NCBI GenBank assembly: GCA_015654605.1
Contig: JAATGO010000023.1
Location: 1 to 5,770 of the forward strand
Length of the DNA: 5,770 nt
Source: Betaproteobacteria bacterium
GTDB taxonomy: Bacteria; Pseudomonadota; Gammaproteobacteria; Burkholderiales; Burkholderiaceae
Direction of reading: 5' to 3'
Part shown: one piece after another, positions 1 through 5,310 of the stretch
Position numbering within the stretch: the stretch's first letter is position 1
How the letters are laid out: every line of letters begins with the position of its first letter
Position numbers and translations under genes: made by a program
The notes under the pieces: generated by a model
What the model was told of the DNA's origin: nothing
What the model saw: only the letters and a program-made list of their open reading frames with translations
The model's database searches: none

Positions 1-1122
1 ATTCTATCTGCACTCAGTCCGCTAGAAGGGGTGTCTACACGTACGATTATTGAACCTTTGCGGCGTGCGCACTCCATTGAGGTTGGCGATCATTTGTTCG
101 GTTGCGTACTGGACGGTTTCGGACGATGGATGTTCCGAGCCCCGGCAGCTATCGATAATATCGCAACGTGGCGTGATACTGTCCCTGTGATGTGTGATGC
201 TCCGAAAGCAACTGATAGGCCCAGAATTTCTTCGCCATTAGCCACAGGTGTTCGCGCGATTGATGGTTTGCTGACTATGGGGATTGGTCAACGTATTGGT
301 GTTTTTGCAGGACCAGGATGTGGGAAAACGACATTGATGGCCGCTATCGCACGTGGCTGCGCAGCGGATGCTATTATTTTCGGTTTAATCGGAGAACGTG
401 GACGTGAGTTAAATGAGTTTCTCGAACATGAGCTTGATGCCGATCTCATCCGAAAAACTGTGGTGGTATGCGCAACGTCGGATCGTACCTCCATGGAGCG
501 TTCACGAGCAGCTTTTACTGCGACAGCAATTGCTGAGGCGTTTCGTAAGCGAGGTAAAAAAGTGTTACTACTGGTGGACTCATTGACACGATTTGCTAGA
601 GCGCAGAGAGAAATTGGTTTAGCGGCAGGAGAACCTCCAGCGCGTGGAGGTTTTACTCCCTCTGTATATACCATGTTGCCACGTTTGATTGAACGTGCTG
701 GTAGTACACCGGATGGAGCTATTACTGCCATGTATACCGTGTTGGTAGATGGTGAATCTACTTCCGATCCCATTGGGGATGAAGCTAAGTCTTTACTTGA
801 CGGGCATATATTGCTTACTAAAAAATTAGCAGAGCAGGGACATTATCCCGCAATAGATGTACTGGCTAGCATTAGCCGGGTGATGAGCAATGTCACTAGT
901 CGAGAACATCGTAAGGCAGCATCGCATTTTCGTGAATTGATGGCGCGGTATCAAGAAATGGAATTATTAATTCGCTTGGGAGAATATAAGTCAGGAGCAG
1001 ATCCAATAGCTGATCGTGCGATGCATTTACGGCCTCAACAATTAGAGTTTTTACGTCAGGACACTTCTTCTTCCTCAGATTATAAGATGACTCTAAATAA
1101 GATGATGGAAATGCAGGAATGA
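1..1122 (+). CDS. sctN: T3SS ATPase SctN (5' partial)
   Basis: This is the hexameric ATPase of the type III secretion system. It sits at the cytoplasmic face of the export gate, where it unfolds substrates and strips off their chaperones. The reading frame is open from base 1, so the true start lies outside the window. The GTG at 31 is internal, because the codons before it read I-L-S-A-L-S-P-L-E-G, which continues the family's N-terminal domain. Numbering from that GTG, the Walker A loop GPGCGKTT is at 94-101 and GERGRE, with the catalytic Glu, is at 121-126. Walker B VLLLVDSLTRFARA is near 178-191, and the ATPase alpha/beta signature PAIDVLASIS is at 273-282. There are 373 codons visible against about 430-450 in the family, so roughly 60-75 residues are missing. 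Residues around CATSDRTSMERSRAAFTA and EPPARGGFTPSVYTMLPRL are typical of injectisome SctN rather than F1 ATPase; flagellar FliI is the nearest alternative but does not fit the neighbours. The stop codon overlaps the next start as ATGA. Confidence 0.97.
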   Translation: MLSALSPLEGVSTRTIIEPLRRAHSIEVGDHLFGCVLDGFGRWMFRAPAAIDNIATWRDTVPVMCDAPKATDRPRISSPLATGVRAIDGLLTMGIGQRIGVFAGPGCGKTTLMAAIARGCAADAIIFGLIGERGRELNEFLEHELDADLIRKTVVVCATSDRTSMERSRAAFTATAIAEAFRKRGKKVLLLVDSLTRFARAQREIGLAAGEPPARGGFTPSVYTMLPRLIERAGSTPDGAITAMYTVLVDGESTSDPIGDEAKSLLDGHILLTKKLAEQGHYPAIDVLASISRVMSNVTSREHRKAASHFRELMARYQEMELLIRLGEYKSGADPIADRAMHLRPQQLEFLRQDTSSSSDYKMTLNKMMEMQE

Positions 1123-1619
1123 GCTTCGATCATGCAAGGAGTTTAGGTGGTAAGCAAGGGAAACGTGAGGTGGTTGATGTCATGGAGTATAAAGCGCCTG
1201 ATAAACGCCTGGATCAATTATTAAATGTACGCAAGCAACGCCTGGGAAGATTAGAACGTGAACGTAATGAAACACGAAATGCCTGGCGTGAACAACGTAA
1301 GATATTTCGTTCCCGTAAGCAACATTGGCGCGACATGTCACTACAGACAAAGCAACAATGGCAGCAAGCAAGACATGAGTTTCTGGCAATGGAGATGACT
1401 AACGTGCAATTTCGCAAAGCCAAGGCTGTGTATGAGAGGATGAAAAAAGAGGCAAGTCAGTTATATGTAGAATGTCAGGAAGAGTTGATTCGTTGTCGAC
1501 AAGCTGGGGAAATATTTTTTGACGCGAATCGAAACGCATTGGAGGCTAATCGTCAGCAGGAAAAACTGAGTATCTTGCGTGATGAGATAAGAACTGCAGA
1601 ACAGGTTAGCGAGAATTGA
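1119..1619 (+). CDS. sctO: T3SS stalk protein SctO (YscO/FliJ-like)
   Basis: This is a small, highly charged, probably all-helical protein of up to 166 residues. It matches SctO by position, between sctN and sctP, and by character. Family members (YscO, FliJ) form a two-helix coiled coil that inserts into the SctN hexamer and links it to the SctV export gate. Long heptad-like stretches rich in Arg, Lys, Glu and Gln run from about residue 28 to 120 and again from 135 to 160; no membrane segment or signal peptide is seen. Primary sequence in this family is poorly conserved, so the call leans on context. The start is uncertain. ATG 1119 overlaps the sctN stop (ATGA), consistent with translational coupling, but has only a weak upstream GGAA. 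The in-frame ATG at 1182 follows GAGGTG by 9 bases and would give 145 residues, with the N-terminal LDQLLNVRKQR helix placed as in the family. Confidence 0.85.
   Translation: MSFDHARSLGGKQGKREVVDVMEYKAPDKRLDQLLNVRKQRLGRLERERNETRNAWREQRKIFRSRKQHWRDMSLQTKQQWQQARHEFLAMEMTNVQFRKAKAVYERMKKEASQLYVECQEELIRCRQAGEIFFDANRNALEANRQQEKLSILRDEIRTAEQVSEN
1167..1172 (+). promoter_or_regulatory. Candidate ribosome binding site for the shorter SctO start
   Basis: GAGGTG at this position matches the anti-Shine-Dalgarno sequence and lies 9 bases before the in-frame ATG at 1182. The upstream ATG at 1119 has no comparable site. If this one is used, SctO loses its first 21 residues and begins MEYKAPDKR. The match may be chance, since it lies inside an open reading frame. 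Confidence 0.4.
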
Positions 1620-1620
1620 G

Positions 1621-2262
1621 ATGGCATCATTTCCTATTTTTAATATACAGAGAGAGACAATTGATGTTTCTATGTCAACAGAAGTAAAAGAAAAATCACA
1701 TGAGTTCTTTGTAAAACCTACCCGTCCATATACTGTTCCAAAAGTGAAAGAGAAAAGCCATACCCCATCACCTGTTAGGGCAGAAACGGTACAGCATAAC
1801 GTACCACCACACACCCTGAGTCGAGGGAAAAATGTCAGGAAAACCGTGCAAAACGATACCGTTCGTAACCAGCAACAGTCAACTTCATCTTCGGAGAATG
1901 ATGCAGTCTCTGTGACTACAGAACAATTGGAATTTCACAATGATGGTGGAAGTCATAGTGAAGACGATGATGGACAGGAGAATTGTAGTCAATCTCATTT
2001 GGGAACGGCTGGTAATGATGATATAGACAGCGAAATTTTAATGGATCTATTACCAACTGGTGGTGATAGTGGAATATTTGAAATATTGATGCCTAATGGT
2101 GAAAAAATGGCAGTTGTCGCAGACATTAGCAATACACTAGCCTCTTTTCTACTGACTCCCAGTAGTGACCGTCTACGTAATTTACTGCAGCGCAAGAGAA
2201 TGGAACTGGAGAGAGGGTTGGTGCAACGTATGAGTAGACACGTTAGGCTGACTGTATTGTAG
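1621..2262 (+). CDS. sctP: T3SS needle-length regulator SctP (YscP/HpaP/FliK-like)
   Basis: This 213-residue protein lies one base after sctO. SctP proteins are secreted molecular rulers: they measure needle length and, through a C-terminal T3S4 domain, make SctU switch substrate class. Here the N-terminal 135 residues look disordered. They are Ser/Thr/Lys/Gln-rich, contain VKEKSH twice (22-27 and 42-47), and end in an acidic patch (EDDDGQE, 114-120). A compact segment from about 138 to 213 (IFEILMPNGEKMAVVADIS, then a Leu/Arg-rich helix RLRNLLQRKRMELERGL) is the likely folded C-terminal domain. Family sequence conservation is very low, so the identity rests mainly on position between sctO and sctQ and on this disordered-then-folded layout. 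The length is short compared with YscP (over 450) but similar to HrpP/HpaP. Only a weak GAG lies 7 bases upstream of the ATG, so translation may be coupled to sctO. Confidence 0.75.
   Translation: MASFPIFNIQRETIDVSMSTEVKEKSHEFFVKPTRPYTVPKVKEKSHTPSPVRAETVQHNVPPHTLSRGKNVRKTVQNDTVRNQQQSTSSSENDAVSVTTEQLEFHNDGGSHSEDDDGQENCSQSHLGTAGNDDIDSEILMDLLPTGGDSGIFEILMPNGEKMAVVADISNTLASFLLTPSSDRLRNLLQRKRMELERGLVQRMSRHVRLTVL
1684..1761 (+). repeat. Duplicated VKEKSH motif in SctP
   Basis: The hexapeptide VKEKSH occurs at SctP residues 22-27 (1684-1701) and again at 42-47 (1744-1761), a spacing of 20 residues. The codons differ (gtaaaagaaaaatcaca against gtgaaagagaaaagcca), so this is a protein-level rather than a recent DNA-level repeat. 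It may mark a degenerate ruler-type repeat unit; two copies only, so chance cannot be excluded. Confidence 0.5.
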
Positions 2263-2285
2263 AACTATACCATGACGATATAGTT
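2263..2285 (+). repeat. Inverted repeat directly after the sctP stop codon
   Basis: AACTATA (2263-2269) and its exact complement TATAGTT (2279-2285) flank a 9-base loop immediately after the sctP stop codon. The 7-bp stem is AT-rich and would be weak as RNA. There is no T-tract after it, so it is not a classical terminator. Its right arm shares bases 2284-2285 with the larger fold that runs to the sctQ start. Confidence 0.5.
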
Positions 2286-2327
2286 GGCTATGGCGTTAAC
2301 AAAAACTGCGCCAGAATGTAAAGCCAA
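2284..2327 (+). promoter_or_regulatory. Possible RNA hairpin covering the sctQ start
   Basis: TTGGCT (2284-2289) is complementary to AGCCAA (2322-2327), and inside it TGGCG (2291-2295) is complementary to CGCCA (2309-2313) around a 13-base loop. An asymmetric internal loop (1 base on the left, 8 on the right) separates the two stems. The outer stem includes the first base of the sctQ start codon, and the bases where a ribosome binding site would sit (2314-2322) lie in or next to the structure. No good Shine-Dalgarno sequence is visible here. A role in controlling sctQ translation is inference; no folding calculation was made. Confidence 0.4.
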
Positions 2328-2349
2328 TGTCAGATCTCCTATTTCTTGA
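2290..2349 (+). CDS. Possible 19-codon leader ORF overlapping the sctQ start
   Basis: ATG at 2290 opens a 19-codon frame (MALTKTAPECKANVRSPIS) ending with TGA at 2347-2349, which is 23 bases inside sctQ in a different frame. It has no evident ribosome binding site and resembles no protein I recognise. Its translation would run through the hairpin covering the sctQ start and could expose that start, which is why it is listed. It may equally be a chance frame. Confidence 0.2.
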   Translation: MALTKTAPECKANVRSPIS

Positions 2350-3469
2350 ATATAGTCAGACTTCCTCTGAATCTCGTTGGAAAGCGCAATCGATATTATT
2401 GAACGCTTCACGCCTTTGTGAGGCACAAGCAAAATTAAGCCGCTTATTAGGACAAGGTATTAGTTTTATATTGCCAGAAACGAGAGCGACACTTACTCTT
2501 CGGCATGTCTATCATGCGGTTACCGAGTGGGAGCGGCCCATTTGGTTAACAACATTGGCAGGCACAGTGGAAATTGCTAAAGGTACTCGACTACTCATGG
2601 GGTTGTCGGGAATTGACCTTGATGCGGTTCAAGTAGACGCTTCTGGACAGTATCCAGAATGGCTGGTGGCAGCAATCAGCGGACGATTACAAGCGACTCC
2701 ATTCAAAGATATTACGAAAATCAGCGTGCGCAATGTACAGGAGCATAAAGATGAGTATTCGGTGCAATTTACTTTGCAACAAGACAGTCATTCCTTACAT
2801 GTCACTGCACGCACAAATGCGGAGGTATGGTTACACCTACTATCCCTATGCAAGTATCGCACCGAGCTTGCACCATTAGAAAATTATTTGGAGATGCGGT
2901 ATGCCAGTGCAGTCTCCATAGCATCTCATCAATTACCGCTTTCATCGCTGAATGTACTTGCTGCGGGCGACATCATTTTACCAAATACACCTCATTTTTC
3001 GACAGATGGTCAAGGTACTGTTTGTATAGCAGGAAGGTATTGGCACGCACAGTATCAATTTCCAGACAGTTTACAACTTATTGATTGGGAGAATAGATTG
3101 GACACTGAACAAACAGATGATCTTAATAGTGAATCTGATGATCAAAATACACTGATGCAACATGAAGAAATGCAGATAGATGATGATCAGATGATACAAA
3201 ATGAGAAAGCTAGTGACACGAATGTTGATAGTAATCAGGACAGCATGCTTAACGAAATACCCATGACATTAGCTTTTGAATTGGGAAGAATAAATTTGCC
3301 ATTATCAGAAATCAGAGGTCTTTCACCAAATACAGTATTGACATTACATGGCGCAACACCAGATGCGATTGCCATCGTGTGCAATGGCCGTGCAGTAGGC
3401 AAAGGGGAAGCAGTGGATATTGAAGGAAAATTGGGCATACGTATTACACACTGGGGTGATACATGCTGA
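2327..3469 (+). CDS. sctQ: T3SS cytoplasmic sorting-platform (C-ring) protein SctQ
   Basis: This 380-residue protein is the SctQ/YscQ/HrcQ component that forms the sorting-platform pods under the injectisome and recruits SctL, SctN and chaperone-cargo complexes. The clearest domain is a C-terminal SpoA (surface presentation of antigens) domain at about 310-376: NEIPMTLAFELGRINLPLSEI, then LHGATPDAIAIVCNGRAVGKGEAVDIEGKLGIRI, written here in two parts. Residues 1-180 match the divergent N-terminal region, and about 185-255 is the likely first SpoA domain. Residues 258-306 form an acidic, probably disordered linker with 16 Asp/Glu and one Lys. The gene is not split, unlike hrcQA/hrcQB of Pseudomonas. 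The start at 2327 is the only ATG in frame after the stop codon at 2297, yet it lacks a clear ribosome binding site. The 3' end overlaps sctR by 7 bases. An in-frame ATG at 3245 could yield a separate C-terminal product. Confidence 0.92.
   Translation: MSDLLFLEYSQTSSESRWKAQSILLNASRLCEAQAKLSRLLGQGISFILPETRATLTLRHVYHAVTEWERPIWLTTLAGTVEIAKGTRLLMGLSGIDLDAVQVDASGQYPEWLVAAISGRLQATPFKDITKISVRNVQEHKDEYSVQFTLQQDSHSLHVTARTNAEVWLHLLSLCKYRTELAPLENYLEMRYASAVSIASHQLPLSSLNVLAAGDIILPNTPHFSTDGQGTVCIAGRYWHAQYQFPDSLQLIDWENRLDTEQTDDLNSESDDQNTLMQHEEMQIDDDQMIQNEKASDTNVDSNQDSMLNEIPMTLAFELGRINLPLSEIRGLSPNTVLTLHGATPDAIAIVCNGRAVGKGEAVDIEGKLGIRITHWGDTC
3237..3247 (+). promoter_or_regulatory. Candidate internal translation start for SctQ-C
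   Basis: AGGA (3237-3240) lies 4 bases before an in-frame ATG at 3245, which is SctQ Met307. Initiation there would give a 74-residue protein consisting of almost exactly the C-terminal SpoA domain. In Yersinia YscQ, Salmonella SsaQ and SpaO, an internal start produces a short SctQ-C partner, so such a product is expected in the family. The spacing is shorter than ideal. Other in-frame ATGs in the linker, at 3155, 3170 and 3191, have weaker or no upstream signals. Confidence 0.4.
3453..3460 (+). promoter_or_regulatory. Ribosome binding site for sctR
   Basis: GGGGTGAT just before the ATG at 3463 contains GGTGAT, matching the anti-Shine-Dalgarno end of 16S rRNA. It lies inside the end of sctQ and supports the 7-base-overlapping sctR start. 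Confidence 0.55.
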
Positions 3470-4122
3470 ATGGGCAATTCGACGTCGTCTCCTTTTCTGT
3501 ATTGTTGGCACTAATGTCATTAGTGCCATTGATGGTGGTGACGATGACATCCTTTTTAAAAATATCGTTGGTACTGTTGGTATTGCGTAATGCCATAGGT
3601 GTACAACAGGTTCCTCCGACGCTAGCTATATATGGTATTTCCCTGGCATTAAGTGTATTTATCATGGCGCCGACTGTACAAGAAATAGGTAAGCATGCAC
3701 TTAGTCTTGACACGAATACCAGCAGTTCTCGTGCGACTCCATTGCTAGGTCGAGCGCGAGAGTCATTTGAGCCATTACGAAAATTTATGTTAAAGGTTAG
3801 TCGCCCTGAGCAGCGGGAATTATTTCTCGCATCAGCAAAAAAACTGTGGCCAAAAGAGTCAGCAAAAGATGCTACTACAGGGGATGCCTTGATCCTGATT
3901 CCTGCCTTTGTCGTGTCTGAATTGCAGACTGGATATGAGATTGGTTTTTTGATTTATATCCCATTTGTCGTGATCGATTTACTGATTTCTAATTTATTAA
4001 TGGCACTTGGTATGCAGCAAGTGAGTCCACAGACAATTACTATTCCATTGAAATTATTGTTATTTACGTTAGTTGGTGGTTGGGCAAAATTACTCAATGC
4101 ACTCGCAATGTCCTATTTATAG
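3463..4122 (+). CDS. sctR: T3SS export-gate membrane protein SctR (FliP family)
   Basis: SctR is the first-assembled subunit of the export gate. Five copies form a helical core with SctS and SctT through which substrates cross the inner membrane. At 219 residues it is full length for the family. Hydrophobic segments are at about 10-40 and 53-75, then a hydrophilic region at 79-141, then two more at about 142-183 and 192-215. Diagnostic motifs are FLKISLVLLVLRNAIGVQQVP (31-51, given here as the landmark FLKIS..GVQQVPP), the FliP signature-like PAFVVSELQTGYEIGF (147-162), and IPFVVIDLLISNLLMALGM (166-184), followed by SPQTITIPLKLLLF. The flagellar homologue FliP is the nearest alternative, but FliP carries a signal peptide and the neighbours here are all injectisome genes. 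The gene starts within the end of sctQ with a good ribosome binding site. Confidence 0.97.
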   Translation: MLNGQFDVVSFSVLLALMSLVPLMVVTMTSFLKISLVLLVLRNAIGVQQVPPTLAIYGISLALSVFIMAPTVQEIGKHALSLDTNTSSSRATPLLGRARESFEPLRKFMLKVSRPEQRELFLASAKKLWPKESAKDATTGDALILIPAFVVSELQTGYEIGFLIYIPFVVIDLLISNLLMALGMQQVSPQTITIPLKLLLFTLVGGWAKLLNALAMSYL

Positions 4123-4165
4123 CAGTCGCACATTAGTGGTACTGGAAGTCATCGATATTTTACAC

Positions 4166-4170
4166 AGGAG
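4166..4170 (+). promoter_or_regulatory. Ribosome binding site for sctS
   Basis: AGGAG lies 10 bases before the ATG at 4181. It fixes the sctS start there instead of at the in-frame ATG at 4073, which would add 36 hydrophilic residues and overlap sctR by 50 bases. Confidence 0.6.
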
Positions 4171-4180
4171 CAAGATAATA

Positions 4181-4444
4181 ATGGCTGATACGCTTAATTT
4201 CTTTCAGCAGGGGTTGTGGATGGCAATTATGATGTCGGCTCCTCCGTTGATTATTGCTACGATGTGTGGTCTTGTGGTATCCCTGGTACAGGCAGTCACA
4301 CAAATTCAGGATCAGACATTACCTTACGTAGTGAAACTAGTGGCGGTGGCTGTGACATTAGCGGGAATGGGGAGATGGGTTGGTGTAGAACTGATTCATA
4401 TGACGGATCTGGCTTTGACCATGGTGCCAGATATTGGACATTGA
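4181..4444 (+). CDS. sctS: T3SS export-gate membrane protein SctS (FliQ family)
   Basis: SctS is an 87-residue inner-membrane protein made of a two-helix hairpin. Four copies pack around the SctR-SctT core of the export gate. The length fits the family (about 85-90). Hydrophobic helices are at about 13-38 and 49-68, joined by the highly conserved loop QAVTQIQDQTLPYVVKL (37-53), which matches the FliQ pattern QxxTQIxxQT. The usual Pro-Lys after that loop reads Val-Lys here. The start chosen gives the typical N-terminus MADTLNFFQQGLW. The frame is open further upstream into sctR, but that extension has no family counterpart. A 58-base gap separates it from sctR and 20 bases from sctT. Confidence 0.96.
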   Translation: MADTLNFFQQGLWMAIMMSAPPLIIATMCGLVVSLVQAVTQIQDQTLPYVVKLVAVAVTLAGMGRWVGVELIHMTDLALTMVPDIGH

Positions 4445-4464
4445 AATAGGTCGGAATCCCGGTA

Positions 4465-5253
4465 ATGCAAGCTTCTCTTCTTCTGGATATACAGGCAGCA
4501 CTTGTAACAATAGCCATCGTGACTCCGCGAGTGTTGGTATGCCTGATAATATTACCAGGTTTTGGACTCAATGTTCTAACCGGCATGGCCAGGAATGCTG
4601 CTGCAATGGCAATTGCATTGCCAGCAGCATTGCCCACTTTTTATTTTGTTCAGAAGACAGCACCAGATTTCTTATATTCAGGCATGCTGGTTTTCAAGGA
4701 AGCTATGATTGGTTTGCTATTTGGCGTCATGATGGCAATCCCCTTATGGGTAGTACAGTCAATTGGCTCCATTTTTGATAGTCAGCGTTCACCGATTCAA
4801 ATTCAAGCCAATAATGCCAGTGTGGATCGTGATGCTAGCGCGACAGGAGCCTTATTGATTCAAGCCATGGTGTTGGTAATGGTACAGGCTGGCTTGTTTT
4901 CAGCATTAGCCCGGATATTGATTGAAAGTTATGCTGTGTGGCCAGCCTTTACGTTATTGCCACCTTTTGAACCGGGACACTTTGATGTGCTGGTCAAACG
5001 TTTCGGTGATTTATTATGGTATATCGTGGTTTACGGGGCACCAATTCTTATCCCTCTGATATTAATCGAATTTGGATTTGCCATTATCGGTGTTTTTGCA
5101 TCGAATTTGCAGGTGTCATTTGCTTCTGCGCCTATTAAGAGTTTGGTAGGTTTACTCATTGTATTAGCGTATTGGCCAACTTTTTCTTATTATGTTGCTG
5201 GCGACTTTTCTAGAATTTTAGATTTATCTGCGAGCCTGATGCAGGCTAATTGA
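4465..5253 (+). CDS. sctT: T3SS export-gate membrane protein SctT (FliR family)
   Basis: SctT is the single FliR-like subunit that completes the SctR5-SctS4-SctT1 export gate at the base of the needle. The protein has 262 residues, as expected, with several hydrophobic segments: about 10-34, 41-62, 78-101, 128-155, 184-215 and 224-243. Family landmarks are the early LPGFG (30-34), FKEAMIGLLFGV (77-88) with the conserved Lys-Glu and Gly residues, the D105-QR element (SIFDSQRSP), and APIKSLVGLLIVL near 222-234. An in-frame stop at 4447 and no other start codon in between fix the ATG at 4465. Its ribosome binding site is weak (GGA 9 bases upstream), so coupling to sctS is likely. A 57-base gap follows before sctU. 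Confidence 0.96.
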   Translation: MQASLLLDIQAALVTIAIVTPRVLVCLIILPGFGLNVLTGMARNAAAMAIALPAALPTFYFVQKTAPDFLYSGMLVFKEAMIGLLFGVMMAIPLWVVQSIGSIFDSQRSPIQIQANNASVDRDASATGALLIQAMVLVMVQAGLFSALARILIESYAVWPAFTLLPPFEPGHFDVLVKRFGDLLWYIVVYGAPILIPLILIEFGFAIIGVFASNLQVSFASAPIKSLVGLLIVLAYWPTFSYYVAGDFSRILDLSASLMQAN

Positions 5254-5310
5254 TATGATATTTTTTGTATTTTATCCTTCTCTCAATTATTTTTTTCTAG
5301 GTCGTCGCAT

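Noticed and set aside
31..33. GTG at 31 as the sctN start
   Set aside because: The frame is open to base 1 and the preceding residues (LSPLEG) continue the family sequence; a start here would remove much of the N-terminal barrel domain.
288..773. Minus-strand open frame of 161 codons inside sctN
   Set aside because: It is antisense to the most conserved part of the ATPase, has no recognisable domain, and is explained by codon structure of the real gene.
1461..1814. Minus-strand open frame across the sctO-sctP junction
   Set aside because: It is Cys/Phe/Ser-rich, resembles no known protein, and lies opposite two genes supported by context.
2263..2349. sctQ as a frameshifted gene whose true N-terminus is the 2290 frame
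   Set aside because: The 19 residues do not resemble a SctQ N-terminus, and the protein from 2327 is already of usual length.
4073..4180. In-frame upstream extension of sctS starting at ATG 4073
   Set aside because: It overlaps sctR, encodes hydrophilic residues with no counterpart in SctS, and the AGGAG at 4166-4170 supports ATG 4181.
5254..5259. TATGAT as a -10 promoter box before sctU
   Set aside because: No -35-like sequence lies 16-18 bases upstream, and such hexamers are common in AT-rich gaps.
5234..5266. Hairpin GCCTG-ATG-CAGGC at the end of sctT followed by a T-run, as a terminator
   Set aside because: The loop is only 3 bases, the stem 5 bp, and the T-run begins about 15 bases later; termination before sctU would also break up the operon.
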